NCBI GenBank assembly: GCA_001766655.1
Contig: MJCC01000001.1
Coordinates: 1,281,779-1,345,778 of the forward strand
DNA from: Phytomonas francai
Lineage: Eukaryota; Euglenozoa; Kinetoplastea; Trypanosomatida; Trypanosomatidae
Direction: 5' to 3'
Length of the DNA: 64,000 nucleotides
The position numbers and the translations under genes were made by a program. The notes beneath the pieces were generated by a model. The model did not search any database, was not told where the DNA came from, and worked only from the letters and a program-made list of their open reading frames with translations. Shown here one piece after another: positions 39,449-49,118 of the stretch (position 1 is the stretch's first letter; every line of letters starts with the position of its first letter).

Positions 39449-41800
39449 ATGCCTCCGGCGACTACATCGTTTCATCTTCATAAGCAGCTGTGCGTTAATG
39501 AAGAGAAAAAGCTTTCAGAGATCGTTTCCGACGACTCCTTTGCTCGGGTGTTCCAGTCCTGGTTGGATACCATGATCTCGCAGCTTGATTACCAGTACGA
39601 AAGCTGCGAACGACACTTATCGGAGCTTCAGCAGTCCGCCAGCATCCCTGCAGGGCCGTATTGGTGCAGTAAGACCATTATGCAGCACTGCAACCTTATT
39701 CTTTCGGAGAAACGTCTGGTAAGGATGAAGTCAAACGATCCGTCCGGTATCCTTTCCAAGGAGGCCAACGCGGATGACGAGAGGAGCTACAACGAGGACA
39801 ATGAGGAAGTTGAGGGCGAGGAGGCGAAGCTGCCGGATCTCGTTCGCTTAGCCTCGTCTCTTCAGCAGATAAAGTCAAGCCATTTTGTAACACCGAAACA
39901 GAAACGCTTCTTGGAGCAGTTCGAGGAGCGTCTCAAGTCAGTGCAATTTGAGCCACATGACCTGATCTTTATCTTGAACGCTTTGGAGACCAAACTCAAG
40001 GACGAAGGCACTACACGGGCTGTGCTTGAAGACCTAACCTCTCTCCAGAATAGTATCGAGGATTTGCTTCCAAGTGCCGAGCGCTGCGAGCAGCTGCTTG
40101 AGGCGAGCATTGTGAATGGGGAGATGGCCCTAGCGGAGGACATATCGAAGCGGCAGCTCGATACTTTTGAGCACATTCTTCGCCTTACCACGGACCAGTA
40201 TCCGATTATCTCGAAGCAGTATCTAGATTCATGTGAGCGCAATAGAAAGCGTCGTTGGGCGATATTCCGTATGGCAGATAGGGACATCACCACGGTGATT
40301 GAGAATAAGTGCCGTGCGATCGAGACCTGCGAAGAAGATCTTTCCAAAATCAAGGAGCAGATGAGTAACTACGGTAATGATGACGTTCAACAACGCAAGC
40401 GGTATGAATTGGACCGTGCGGAGTCTGACACATTCTTACAACAAAACAAGGAAAAGCAACAGGGCGTGTGGAATCGCATATTCGGTTTGTTTGAAGAGCT
40501 GAAAACGTGCCAAGGCGAGCTCGTTGCGCTGGCGCAAGAACGCAATAAGGAGGTGCAGCGTCGTATGGAAGTAGAGGAGCATGAGGCGGGGCGTCGGAGC
40601 GGGCATGAATCGTTTCTTCATGCCGCCGCTGCCCACTCCAAGCGCTTGAAAGATACCATTGAGAATGTGACCGCGGCCAAGGACCTTGTTGAGGCGCTCA
40701 ATAACTTTGTCCTTGATGGCTGCGATAGCATCACTGCCAGATACGATAAACAGCAGGAGGTCCTCAATACCCTGCTCTATGATGTTCACCATCACCATTT
40801 TGAGAGGTTCACGGATTACTATATTGCAGCTAACCGCTACTTGTACCGGAAGGAGCGTCGCTTAGAGAAGCTCAAAGACGAAATCACGTCTAACGAACAA
40901 AATCGTGAACTGAGGTGCGACACGCTCGACCCAACCGCGAAGTTGTTTGCCGAGTCCAACGTTCATCTGACGCGGGATTACCACGACACCGCGCAGGAGG
41001 TGCTTGAATTGCGGGATAGGATCAAGTTGTCCGAAAAGGCCATTGCGCCGACGCTCAGAGCGTTCGATCTCGCCGGCGTGCCGTACACCAACCCGGCTGA
41101 GTTGGCTCAGCAGATGAACCTAAGCCGCTGGGCGACCATTACCGACTATAAGGAGGTTCTGCACGTGAGCCACTCCCCACGCAGCAGGATGGTCCACGAG
41201 TACCATAAGGAGCGCGCCGGGCTTCAGGGGCTGATCACCGCGATGGAGTCGGCCGGGGTGCTCGCGCGCGACGAGGACGGCGTGTGGCACTCGAGGACGC
41301 GACAGGGGCCTTTGAATCTCCCTCGCGCGGCGGAATCCCGCGCGGCCGCGCCGGAGGAGCGCGGGATCGCCCCAAAGGGGGATGGGCTCCCCGCACTTGT
41401 CGCGGATGTTGCGAGCTCGACCGGGCGGCCCCCTGCCTCTCTACACGCGAACACCATCTCGGGGAGCCTGCCCAAGAAGGGCTCGTTTCTGCCTAAGGTC
41501 CCCCAGGCGTCCTCGGCGAGCTGCTCTGTAGACTCCTCGATGCTGGATAATGCCACAAAAAGGGCCACTGCCAACAGCAAGGCGGACCTTGACCCGAGGG
41601 TGGCGAAGCGGATCGAGGGAGGTGTGTTTAGAGCCCTGCATTCCTACCAATCTCATGCGCCGGACGAGCTGAACTTTGAAAAGGGGGATTCCATAGTGTG
41701 TATTGGCCAAACTCTTGAGGAGGGATGGTTCAAGGGAATATGCAACCAACGTATGGGAATATTCCCTATCAACTATGTGGAGCTCGGTTCATCTCACTGA
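39449..41800 (+). CDS. Paraflagellar-rod-family coiled-coil protein with C-terminal SH3 domain
   Basis: The 783-residue protein is mainly alpha-helical. Residues about 230-540 follow the pattern of the paraflagellar rod (PFR1/PFR2) family: long coiled coils with QYLDSCERN, a central stretch ending in LDPTAKLFAES and a later GVPYTNP. This suggests a component of the paraflagellar rod, the lattice beside the axoneme. A short acidic linker near residue 110 and a disordered region (about 610-715) surround the helical part. The last 55 residues (about 726-780) form an SH3 domain with recognisable ALHSYQ, DELNFEKGD, GWFKG and GIFPINYVEL elements. SH3 domains bind proline-rich ligands and are uncommon in kinetoplastids. 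The SH3 call is firm; the PFR-family call is by pattern and needs a profile search. Confidence 0.75.
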   Translation: MPPATTSFHLHKQLCVNEEKKLSEIVSDDSFARVFQSWLDTMISQLDYQYESCERHLSELQQSASIPAGPYWCSKTIMQHCNLILSEKRLVRMKSNDPSGILSKEANADDERSYNEDNEEVEGEEAKLPDLVRLASSLQQIKSSHFVTPKQKRFLEQFEERLKSVQFEPHDLIFILNALETKLKDEGTTRAVLEDLTSLQNSIEDLLPSAERCEQLLEASIVNGEMALAEDISKRQLDTFEHILRLTTDQYPIISKQYLDSCERNRKRRWAIFRMADRDITTVIENKCRAIETCEEDLSKIKEQMSNYGNDDVQQRKRYELDRAESDTFLQQNKEKQQGVWNRIFGLFEELKTCQGELVALAQERNKEVQRRMEVEEHEAGRRSGHESFLHAAAAHSKRLKDTIENVTAAKDLVEALNNFVLDGCDSITARYDKQQEVLNTLLYDVHHHHFERFTDYYIAANRYLYRKERRLEKLKDEITSNEQNRELRCDTLDPTAKLFAESNVHLTRDYHDTAQEVLELRDRIKLSEKAIAPTLRAFDLAGVPYTNPAELAQQMNLSRWATITDYKEVLHVSHSPRSRMVHEYHKERAGLQGLITAMESAGVLARDEDGVWHSRTRQGPLNLPRAAESRAAAPEERGIAPKGDGLPALVADVASSTGRPPASLHANTISGSLPKKGSFLPKVPQASSASCSVDSSMLDNATKRATANSKADLDPRVAKRIEGGVFRALHSYQSHAPDELNFEKGDSIVCIGQTLEEGWFKGICNQRMGIFPINYVELGSSH

Positions 41801-43064
41801 GAAGGGATAAAAGAGCAAAAAGTGAGATCAAAGGATTTGAAATGTAACGTATTCATTCTTCTTTCATCGCATGTTTTTTTTTGTTGCTACAGATTTCGTT
41901 TTCTCTAGGAGTGCCTACGAGGCTGGTGGTGGCCGCGATGACGATGGTGGGTTTGCTGTTTATTGAGTGAGTGAGGTTTTGTGCGACTCGCTTCTATTCC
42001 TCCCTTTCCATGTTTGTACCATTCTTTTTTCCATTTGTTGTTGTTTGATTGTATCGCCAAAAAATGTATTGAAAAAGCTCCTAGGCGAGTGTTTTTCTTA
42101 TTGCCTTCTGGTATTCACATTTGCACTCCGGCGGAATGAGCATGCGCCCAGCCTCATAGTATGTAAAAATAAATCTAAGATGTATTCCAATTTTCGGGCA
42201 ATCTATGTAGACATTTTGGCTTGTTTCGAGCATTTTCTGCATAACGTTATTTGTGGTTTGCATTCTACTTCCTATTGGCCTGTGATTGTGTCGTTTCTCT
42301 TCTGTTTAGACACTTTTGAACATTGAATCATCTTATCGTTACACTTCTTTCCTTAAAACTTCCGCATCTTTAACGTCATCATAGGAAATAGGGCAGTAAC
42401 GTAAACGAACTCTACATATTTTCATTCTTTTTTTTTTTTATCTCTTAAAGAGTGGAAGTAGAAAGGAAGTTATACTTTATCAACTAAGTATTTCGCTTCC
42501 AAAGGGTCATTTACAGCCATAAAATAAATTATAATTACTGCAAAGTGTGATTAGAGACCAAACGTTTGTATCTTTTTCTTTTCTTCCTTTGTAACCGTAT
42601 TTACACATATCTTTGCATCAGCAAACTAGATTATCAAGGGAAGGAAGTTAGCTAGTTTTCCCGGGTATATAAATAATTACCACTCCTGTATTTCGGCATT
42701 TGAATTTTTTTTCTGGTTCATTTTCAGATTTTGGGACGACACAAGGTGTCGTATATCCTTGTCTCCAATTTTCATTTTAAGAATCTTTTTTTTTTTCGTT
42801 ACATAAGCACCTTCTTTTCGTTACTCGCACCAAAAGTCTATATTAATCGGTGTAAAGCACAAGGACTAGTTAAATTCCGAAGCAAAGTGAAAGTGCACGT
42901 GCGTGTAGATTCCACAGCTGATTTTTTTTATCGTCGCTTGTGTGAGACAAGCTTTTTGAACCAGAATAGGCCTTCCTTAAGTCCAGTGAGTTTTTCTTCA
43001 ATTACCTATCACACGAAAAATAGGAAAGCGAAAGCACACTCACACACAAATATAAATAAATAAA

Positions 43065-43095
<31 letters not shown>

Positions 43096-43170
43096 TTAAT
43101 TAGAACTTTCTGTGGTACACTCGTTTCTTCTTTCACGGTATCGAATAAAAGATATAGTTCAATTTTCTCA
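41801..43170. other. 1.4 kb spacer, no supported gene
   Basis: Open frames at 41967-42326 and 42731-43063 begin with GTG and TTG respectively and encode low-complexity, T-rich sequence, so I do not accept them. A TA array lies near the right end. Confidence 0.6.
43069..43095 (+). repeat. (TA)n microsatellite
   Basis: An uninterrupted TA array about 75 bases upstream of the phosphatase start codon. A T/C-rich stretch lies between the two. Confidence 0.9.
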
Positions 43171-46100
43171 ATGGGCAATACCATAGCTACGGGGTCTCCA
43201 GACCTAACTCTTGATGACATCCACGTAATGTGGAGGGAGAAGAAGCAGCGCACAGTCCAAGCTAAGGATCTCTTCGCCGTCCCCCCAGAGGTAGAGGAAA
43301 GGTTCCGGAGTGTTACACACAATATCAGGGCGTTTCGATTTTGTTATCCACCCATTCAGTCGAATCCAAAAAGACATGCTTCTGGTGTGGAGCCCTCTCT
43401 TGAGTCTTTACGAGGTGCTGCAGCCTCCGCTCGTAAACGACGCCGAAGAGGCTCTTCCCTGAGCGGCAAGAGTTTGCCCCGCCTGTCGGTGGAACCTCTA
43501 GACCTTGGAAATTCGAAGCTTCGGCTGCATCACACGGATACGTATCTTTTGATCAACGTTTGCCGAGCTTTTCCCAACGATGAGGCTGGGGGCAGAGGAC
43601 GGGGAAGGAAGGTGCCGAGGGAGAGCGTTTCACCTATCCCACATCATCTCTTCGAGCATTGTCAAAATTCGACAGAGCAGCCTGCGGTCGCCCGCGAGGA
43701 TGTCGCTGGGGCTGTGGAGACGAAGATCGAGGCCCCGTGCTTGGACGCTTGGGCGTGGGGGATGGTAGACCTCTTCACGCCCCGTGGCCTCGCGTCGCCT
43801 GTCTGCAATACCCTGGCAGGCCCTGCGATGCCGTTGGTGGGTGGGGAGGGGTCGGCGCGCGGCCACGTCGGCACCTCAACGCCGAGCTTCACCTATAGCC
43901 TCCACGTCCTCAAGGGAACTGATGCCCGTGCGCTAGGGCCCTGTGAGGCTGTATTACACGCTTTGAGGCTGGATGAGTACTTTTTCTCAGATGCATACGT
44001 CAACCAGCAGCTACTTCAGGCGCTTTTCTTCAACTTAGGACGGGAGCTACTGCGGTACAATTCATTGTGCGGCGGCAGCAACCACACAGACCGAATACAC
44101 GATTCTAAACGGTTGATTTGCAATGCTAAGCCTCGGAAGATTGCCGCGGAGTTGATCCATTGGAAGCCGTCGCTCTTTTCTGGTCTCAATCTGGCAAACA
44201 ACAACCGCGCGATGGATTTGATTAGTACAAAGGAGATCTGTGAACGGAATACCTTACTCCACGCTCTCCAGATCGTACGAGGGTCGTACAGCTACGATCC
44301 AACTCTCAGAGACCGTTATCTGCGAGGGGAGACGATGTCATCTGATGTAGTCGCTTGCCCGTTCTTTCCTAGAATTCACACGGCGGGGCGAGGCGTGAAG
44401 GTCCATCCGGTATCTTCAAGCAGCGCACCCATCACTCCCCAAGGGCCATCACCACTTGTGATACCGTGTTTAACGCTTGATGGGCTTCGAGACACTCACT
44501 TGGGACGCGCTGCTAAAATAGCCTCATTTGCCAACGCACCTGATGAGCGCCCTGGCGTCTCTTCCTACACGGGTTCTGTACCACAGCCTATGTCTCCTTC
44601 CTTACTGGAGAAAAAAAACGACGAGCAGGGCGGCGAGGATTACTATGCGGGCTCCCCCGTGATGGGTGGGTCCTTGGGTTCAATAAGGACGCCACCGGCG
44701 CCGCGTTACATCCGCCCCACTCGTATAACAACCCCCATACCCCTTGCTGAGAGGATCCGTGCTCGACGTCGTTCCTCCTTGCAATTCTGCGACGCGAAGG
44801 GAGAGGCCACCGAACCCACTCCGGCAGAACCGCCGATCCCGCTGCTTTCCTTGAAAGGCAACCTCGCATCTGGCACAGATTCCATCGGGAAAACGAATAA
44901 CATAGGCGCGATGCCCCCCCTTTTCCCAACAGACACAGATGACACGCAAGATCGCGCGAGACGGCTTTTTTTAGCTGCCCGCGAGGCAAGCGAGGTGCTG
45001 CCATGGTTGTTTGTCGGTGGAGAGGAGCCCGCGAGAAACCGTAGTCTGCTTCTTACCAAGGGTATCACAGCGGTTGTTAACACGGTTGCCTTTGCGATCC
45101 CAAATGAGTTCACCGACGTGTTTCAATATCTGTCGCTTTGCACAAGTGATTCCCCTGACGAGCCCATCTCATCTCTCTTCCCTGTTGTGAATCGCTTTAT
45201 TGATGAGGAGCACTTTAAGAACGATGGAAAAGTTTTTATTCACTGCCAGCAGGGCGTGTCACGGTCGTGTTCATTTGTAATTGCGTATATCATGTGGTAT
45301 TACGGGATGTGCTACGACCGTGCTCATGAACTGGTGCGCAGGAAGCGCGGTATATGCAGCCCCAATGCAGGGTTTTACGTTAAGCTACGACTATGGGAGC
45401 GGCACTTAGCGCGGCCAGTGTTCAACAGGGCGTATGTGTATGCACCATACACGAGGGGCTTCCCGCTTCCTTTTGCATTTCATTTTGCACTTGGATGCAA
45501 TCCCTCGTTGGTGTCAACGACTTACACGGATGAGCATAACGAGGTATCTCTTGACTTAAATGATCGATCTCAAATAGAAGAAGAGAATAAAGTTTTAGGC
45601 GGCTTCGCACAGATTCTTGACAGGGAAAACACCAACGCCGTCCTTGATAAAAGATTATCATATGGCTTTATATTTGGCCAACACGATTCATCTGCTGAGG
45701 GTAAACTTTCTGTGTCGCTAGATACTTTTTTCCTGGTTGGCAGCGAATGTGACCGAACTGTAGCGGAGCACGCGCGGGACGAGTGGCCTTCTTTTCTTCG
45801 CTATAATTATTACACCTCAAAGGAGTCCCAAAGTGTGAATAACCGGGGTGAACTCATCCATTTTTTCCCGATGCCAAGTGTGTCTATGAATGCTACGGAT
45901 ACCTTCGACAACAACTCTGAAAACACCATTGCCAAGGAACACCAACTTAAAGTACCTATTGTCAAGGATCTTTCGACGCTTGAGGATCGATTGAGCAAGT
46001 CTTTGTTTAGCGAAAATAAGACGCCCAATAGGCACCAGCTCTCTGTTCAGCTTCGTTTCGAGAGGGATTGCCGCTGGGATGCGCTACTCAATCAACCTGG

Positions 46101-46800
46101 TTTAATTTTTGAATTTGCCTCATCCTTGGGTAGATCCACTAGGTTGCAGACTGCGTCTGAGAGCCGCAAGCGCACCCGTGAGGAGGAGCTTCGCCAGAGT
46201 TACAACTCCGGAACCGGTTTTAGCACCAATGTATTCGTAGCAGAAAGGAATTTCGGCTATGCTAATCATTCAGAGAGCGGCGAACGGGGGCCTTTCTGCC
46301 CTCTTTCGCAATATACTCCTAACAGCAGCATCAGTGGCGGCTCAAAGGTGCCCACTGACCAGGTGGCGCCTCTCGCCCTGCACGCTTCTGTGGCGAAGGA
46401 TCCCGCAGGGGAGGAAGGGGTCCACCCCCAGGAGTTTGATATCTCATTTGTACGCTACCCTTTCGACGTGCCGCCCATCTTCACCGACCTTCCCATGCTA
46501 GAAGAGCTTCAGGACGACGCGTGCTGGGCGATTGCTGTTACTGGTAACTCTATGACACGCCCCAATGCGTTATATATTTGGCTTGGGTGCAACTGCGGGT
46601 ACTCCTCTGGGGACGTGATCAAGCTTTTTAAGACACACTTGGTGGGGAACCCGAAGGAGGACCCCTCAGAGGTACTGAAGCACGACGAGTTGGATGAAGA
46701 AAGGTACACTATCCGAATCGGTGATTATGTGATGGAGGATGCTGTTGTGCAGCTTGTGCATCAAGGCGAGGAGCCTGACGAACTGGTTCTTTTTCTGTAG
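43171..46800 (+). CDS. MKP1-like dual-specificity phosphatase with C-terminal gelsolin-like domain
   Basis: The 1,209-residue protein contains a dual-specificity phosphatase domain at about 605-750. The CX5R loop is HCQQGVSRS (C692, R698), and the probable general acid is D660 or D663 (CTSDSPDEP). The region after it (LWERHLARPVFNRAYVYAPY) and a C-terminal segment at about 1110-1205, with NALYIWLGCNCGYSS, resemble plant MKP1, which pairs a phosphatase with a gelsolin-like domain. Such enzymes inactivate MAP kinases. The N-terminus MGNTIATG is a plausible N-myristoylation site, which would place it at a membrane. Residues 1-600 are unrecognised apart from an ordered block near 250-380. Phosphatase identity is firm; gelsolin homology and lipidation are by pattern. 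Confidence 0.85.
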   Translation: MGNTIATGSPDLTLDDIHVMWREKKQRTVQAKDLFAVPPEVEERFRSVTHNIRAFRFCYPPIQSNPKRHASGVEPSLESLRGAAASARKRRRRGSSLSGKSLPRLSVEPLDLGNSKLRLHHTDTYLLINVCRAFPNDEAGGRGRGRKVPRESVSPIPHHLFEHCQNSTEQPAVAREDVAGAVETKIEAPCLDAWAWGMVDLFTPRGLASPVCNTLAGPAMPLVGGEGSARGHVGTSTPSFTYSLHVLKGTDARALGPCEAVLHALRLDEYFFSDAYVNQQLLQALFFNLGRELLRYNSLCGGSNHTDRIHDSKRLICNAKPRKIAAELIHWKPSLFSGLNLANNNRAMDLISTKEICERNTLLHALQIVRGSYSYDPTLRDRYLRGETMSSDVVACPFFPRIHTAGRGVKVHPVSSSSAPITPQGPSPLVIPCLTLDGLRDTHLGRAAKIASFANAPDERPGVSSYTGSVPQPMSPSLLEKKNDEQGGEDYYAGSPVMGGSLGSIRTPPAPRYIRPTRITTPIPLAERIRARRRSSLQFCDAKGEATEPTPAEPPIPLLSLKGNLASGTDSIGKTNNIGAMPPLFPTDTDDTQDRARRLFLAAREASEVLPWLFVGGEEPARNRSLLLTKGITAVVNTVAFAIPNEFTDVFQYLSLCTSDSPDEPISSLFPVVNRFIDEEHFKNDGKVFIHCQQGVSRSCSFVIAYIMWYYGMCYDRAHELVRRKRGICSPNAGFYVKLRLWERHLARPVFNRAYVYAPYTRGFPLPFAFHFALGCNPSLVSTTYTDEHNEVSLDLNDRSQIEEENKVLGGFAQILDRENTNAVLDKRLSYGFIFGQHDSSAEGKLSVSLDTFFLVGSECDRTVAEHARDEWPSFLRYNYYTSKESQSVNNRGELIHFFPMPSVSMNATDTFDNNSENTIAKEHQLKVPIVKDLSTLEDRLSKSLFSENKTPNRHQLSVQLRFERDCRWDALLNQPGLIFEFASSLGRSTRLQTASESRKRTREEELRQSYNSGTGFSTNVFVAERNFGYANHSESGERGPFCPLSQYTPNSSISGGSKVPTDQVAPLALHASVAKDPAGEEGVHPQEFDISFVRYPFDVPPIFTDLPMLEELQDDACWAIAVTGNSMTRPNALYIWLGCNCGYSSGDVIKLFKTHLVGNPKEDPSEVLKHDELDEERYTIRIGDYVMEDAVVQLVHQGEEPDELVLFL

Positions 46801-47341
46801 GAATTCAGCTGTGTGGTGTCAGGGTGTATCTTTAGCAAGGTATGGACTTTCTGTGGAAGGGAGTTTATCGATATCATGAACTTTATTTGGTACACGTTTG
46901 CCCTATTCATAGGGGTACCGAATCTGAAAGTGCATTATAGACACGTTTTCTTCCCCCTTTTTGAGGGGTGTAGTTTGCAAGCTGTTGTTTGAGATAGGCC
47001 ATATATATTCCTCCTCTCCCCCTCCCCCTTTTTTTTTTTTTGTTTGAGTCAAGACAACATGAATGTTCAGATTTTGTGAAGGTATACACCGAATATGAGG
47101 ACTCTTTTTGTCCACATGCTTCACTATCGAAGTTTTGGGAGGGGGAATGGGTAGGGGGTTCATTTTCATATACCGCATTCAAAATACCTCAGAGACTATG
47201 GTTTTCTCTGGCTTTGTTACTACTTCTCCTACTTCGGATCAGATATGCCGTACTCCCACCCCTAAACTTGAATTCACACCAATAAACCTCTTAAAGGGAG
47301 CAGCATAGAAATAAAAGTGGTAGATAAATTAGAAAGAAACA
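46801..47341. other. Spacer, no gene seen
   Basis: A long T/C tract at about 47010-47042 is followed by AG at 47046-47047. Short frames on both strands are low in complexity. Confidence 0.6.
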
Positions 47342-48493
47342 ATGTTTAGAGGTACTGGTATCCGCTTTAGACGTCGCAGTGCTGGGATTATTGGACTCCC
47401 AAATGTCGGAAAGTCCACTTTGTTCAATGCCCTTACATGCACCCAACTTGCCAAGACTGGGAATTTTCCTTTCTGCACCATCGACGCGAACATATCGAGG
47501 GTACCAGTGCCGGATAAACGCCTGCGTGCCTTGGCTTCTTTCACGAAAGCAAAGACTCTGATCGATTTAGAAGTTGATTTGGTGGATGTGGCCGGGTTAA
47601 TTGAGGGCGCATCAAAAGGTATTGGGATTGGAAACAAGTTCCTTGCTGATATTCGCCTCTGTTCGGTTTTGCTGCATATGGTACGATGCTTTGAAAGCAC
47701 ACGGGACGGTTTCGGCGCACCAACGCCTCTGGAGGATATTAATGTCGTTCTTAATGAGCTTCTCCTTTCAGACTTGGAGATGATGGAGAAAAAGATACAC
47801 AAAGCAGGTAAAGTCGGAAAAAGCTCAGAGGTAGCTTTTATGTATCGTGTCGCGGCCGCACTCGAGACCGGAATCCCTGCTCGTGATCTTCGAGACTCAG
47901 CATCTACCTTTCTAGATTGTACAGTTGCACTCCAAAAAAAAGCAAAGCTAACCCCTGAAGAAGAAGGATGGCTAGGTAGTTACCAACTCTTGTCTGACAA
48001 GCCCATGATTTTTGTCTTGAACGTAGAGGAGTCTGTAGTTAGAGAAGGCAACACCTTCTCCAAGGCAGTTGAGGCTGCCTATGGTGCTGATCGAGTATAT
48101 TGTGTATCTGCCTCTGTCGAGGAGCAGCTATCGCAAATGCAGTCGCGTGAAGATCGCCTTCTTTTTCTAGAAGAGTATGACATCGACACGCCGTGCAGTG
48201 AGCTACTTATAAAGAGGGCATATGACCTCCTCCGTTTGCAGTCTTTCTTCACAGTTGGGCCAATTATGGCCCACGGATGGGCCATTGCTCATGGTTTAAG
48301 CGCGCGCGAGGCGGCGGGTGAGATCCATTCCGATTTTGAGAAGTATTTCCTTTCCGCTAAAGTAATGCAATGGGATGAGTTCATCGCGAAGCCGAATTTG
48401 GAGTCTGCAGAGATGCAAATGCAGAAGGTTAATGCAACGTACAAGATGCGCGATGGAGACGTCATGATTGTACAACACAACGCTGTGAAGTGA
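47342..48493 (+). CDS. YchF/OLA1-family GTPase or ATPase, probably organellar
   Basis: The 383-residue protein is an Obg-like P-loop NTPase of the YchF/OLA1 family, ribosome-associated proteins implicated in translation control and stress. The G1 loop is GLPNVGKST (18-26), G3 is DVAGL, and the G4 position is NVEE (227-230) instead of NKxD, which is typical of YchF/OLA1 and explains their relaxed nucleotide preference. A coiled-coil insert and a C-terminal TGS domain (about 310-380, AHGWAIAHGLSAREAAGEIHSDFEK) complete the family layout. The first 13 residues (MFRGTGIRFRRRS) are strongly basic with no acidic residue, suggesting mitochondrial import, so this may be an organellar paralogue of the cytosolic OLA1. 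Family assignment is firm; localisation is inferred. Confidence 0.9.
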   Translation: MFRGTGIRFRRRSAGIIGLPNVGKSTLFNALTCTQLAKTGNFPFCTIDANISRVPVPDKRLRALASFTKAKTLIDLEVDLVDVAGLIEGASKGIGIGNKFLADIRLCSVLLHMVRCFESTRDGFGAPTPLEDINVVLNELLLSDLEMMEKKIHKAGKVGKSSEVAFMYRVAAALETGIPARDLRDSASTFLDCTVALQKKAKLTPEEEGWLGSYQLLSDKPMIFVLNVEESVVREGNTFSKAVEAAYGADRVYCVSASVEEQLSQMQSREDRLLFLEEYDIDTPCSELLIKRAYDLLRLQSFFTVGPIMAHGWAIAHGLSAREAAGEIHSDFEKYFLSAKVMQWDEFIAKPNLESAEMQMQKVNATYKMRDGDVMIVQHNAVK

Positions 48494-49118
48494 TTGCTAA
48501 AGAGTAGATTCGTGTAGAGTCAGCGCAGTTGGATTCCACTTACGCATACACTTTTCCCTTCTAAAACAAGAGGGAGCTAAATATCACTGTTTCCCGTTTA
48601 TCTATCGTGAGAAAATAGTTCTCGTCTTCTTATGCTAACTTCTACCTGAAATTTAGACTATATTAGGAGGAATCGAAAATGTTCACACAAAAGCGGAACA
48701 ATACTTGCCTTTTTTCCTTTGGATTTTTATTTAGCTCAACACTAATTTTTCTAGGATCAGATATAACATAACATTACAAGGCCGAAATTAAACCAGCACA
48801 ATCGTCAGAGCACTATCAACAAGCCAAAAAGATCGTAATACTAATAACCGATCAGCGCAGTTCGACATTTCTTGAAGGGGGCTATCAGAAGGTAAATAGA
48901 TTACCGTGCGTTTAGCAATTCTCTCCCCCTCCCCCTTACTTTTCAAACCAAGTCCAGGTGTGGTTGTTTGAAAGGGATAATTTACGCATAGAAAAAGAAG
49001 CAGACCCATTCCACACAACTTGAGGCTTCTTTGTAGCTTCCCCACCCCTTTGCGATCCCGTTTGGGTCATTATCGTTGTCTTTTCCCCTGTTGTTGTTGT
49101 CGTCGTCGCTTCTAACGC
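48494..49118. other. Spacer, no gene seen
   Basis: AT-rich left half. The right end has T/C-rich tracts (for example 48919-48945 and 49075-49112) suitable for trans-splicing of the coiled-coil gene. Confidence 0.6.

Noticed and set aside
41967..42326. 119-codon open frame in a spacer
   Set aside because: It starts with GTG and encodes cysteine/phenylalanine/leucine-rich low-complexity sequence from T-rich DNA.
42731..43063. 110-codon open frame before the phosphatase gene
   Set aside because: It starts with TTG and runs through T tracts and A-rich sequence in the expected leader region of the next gene.
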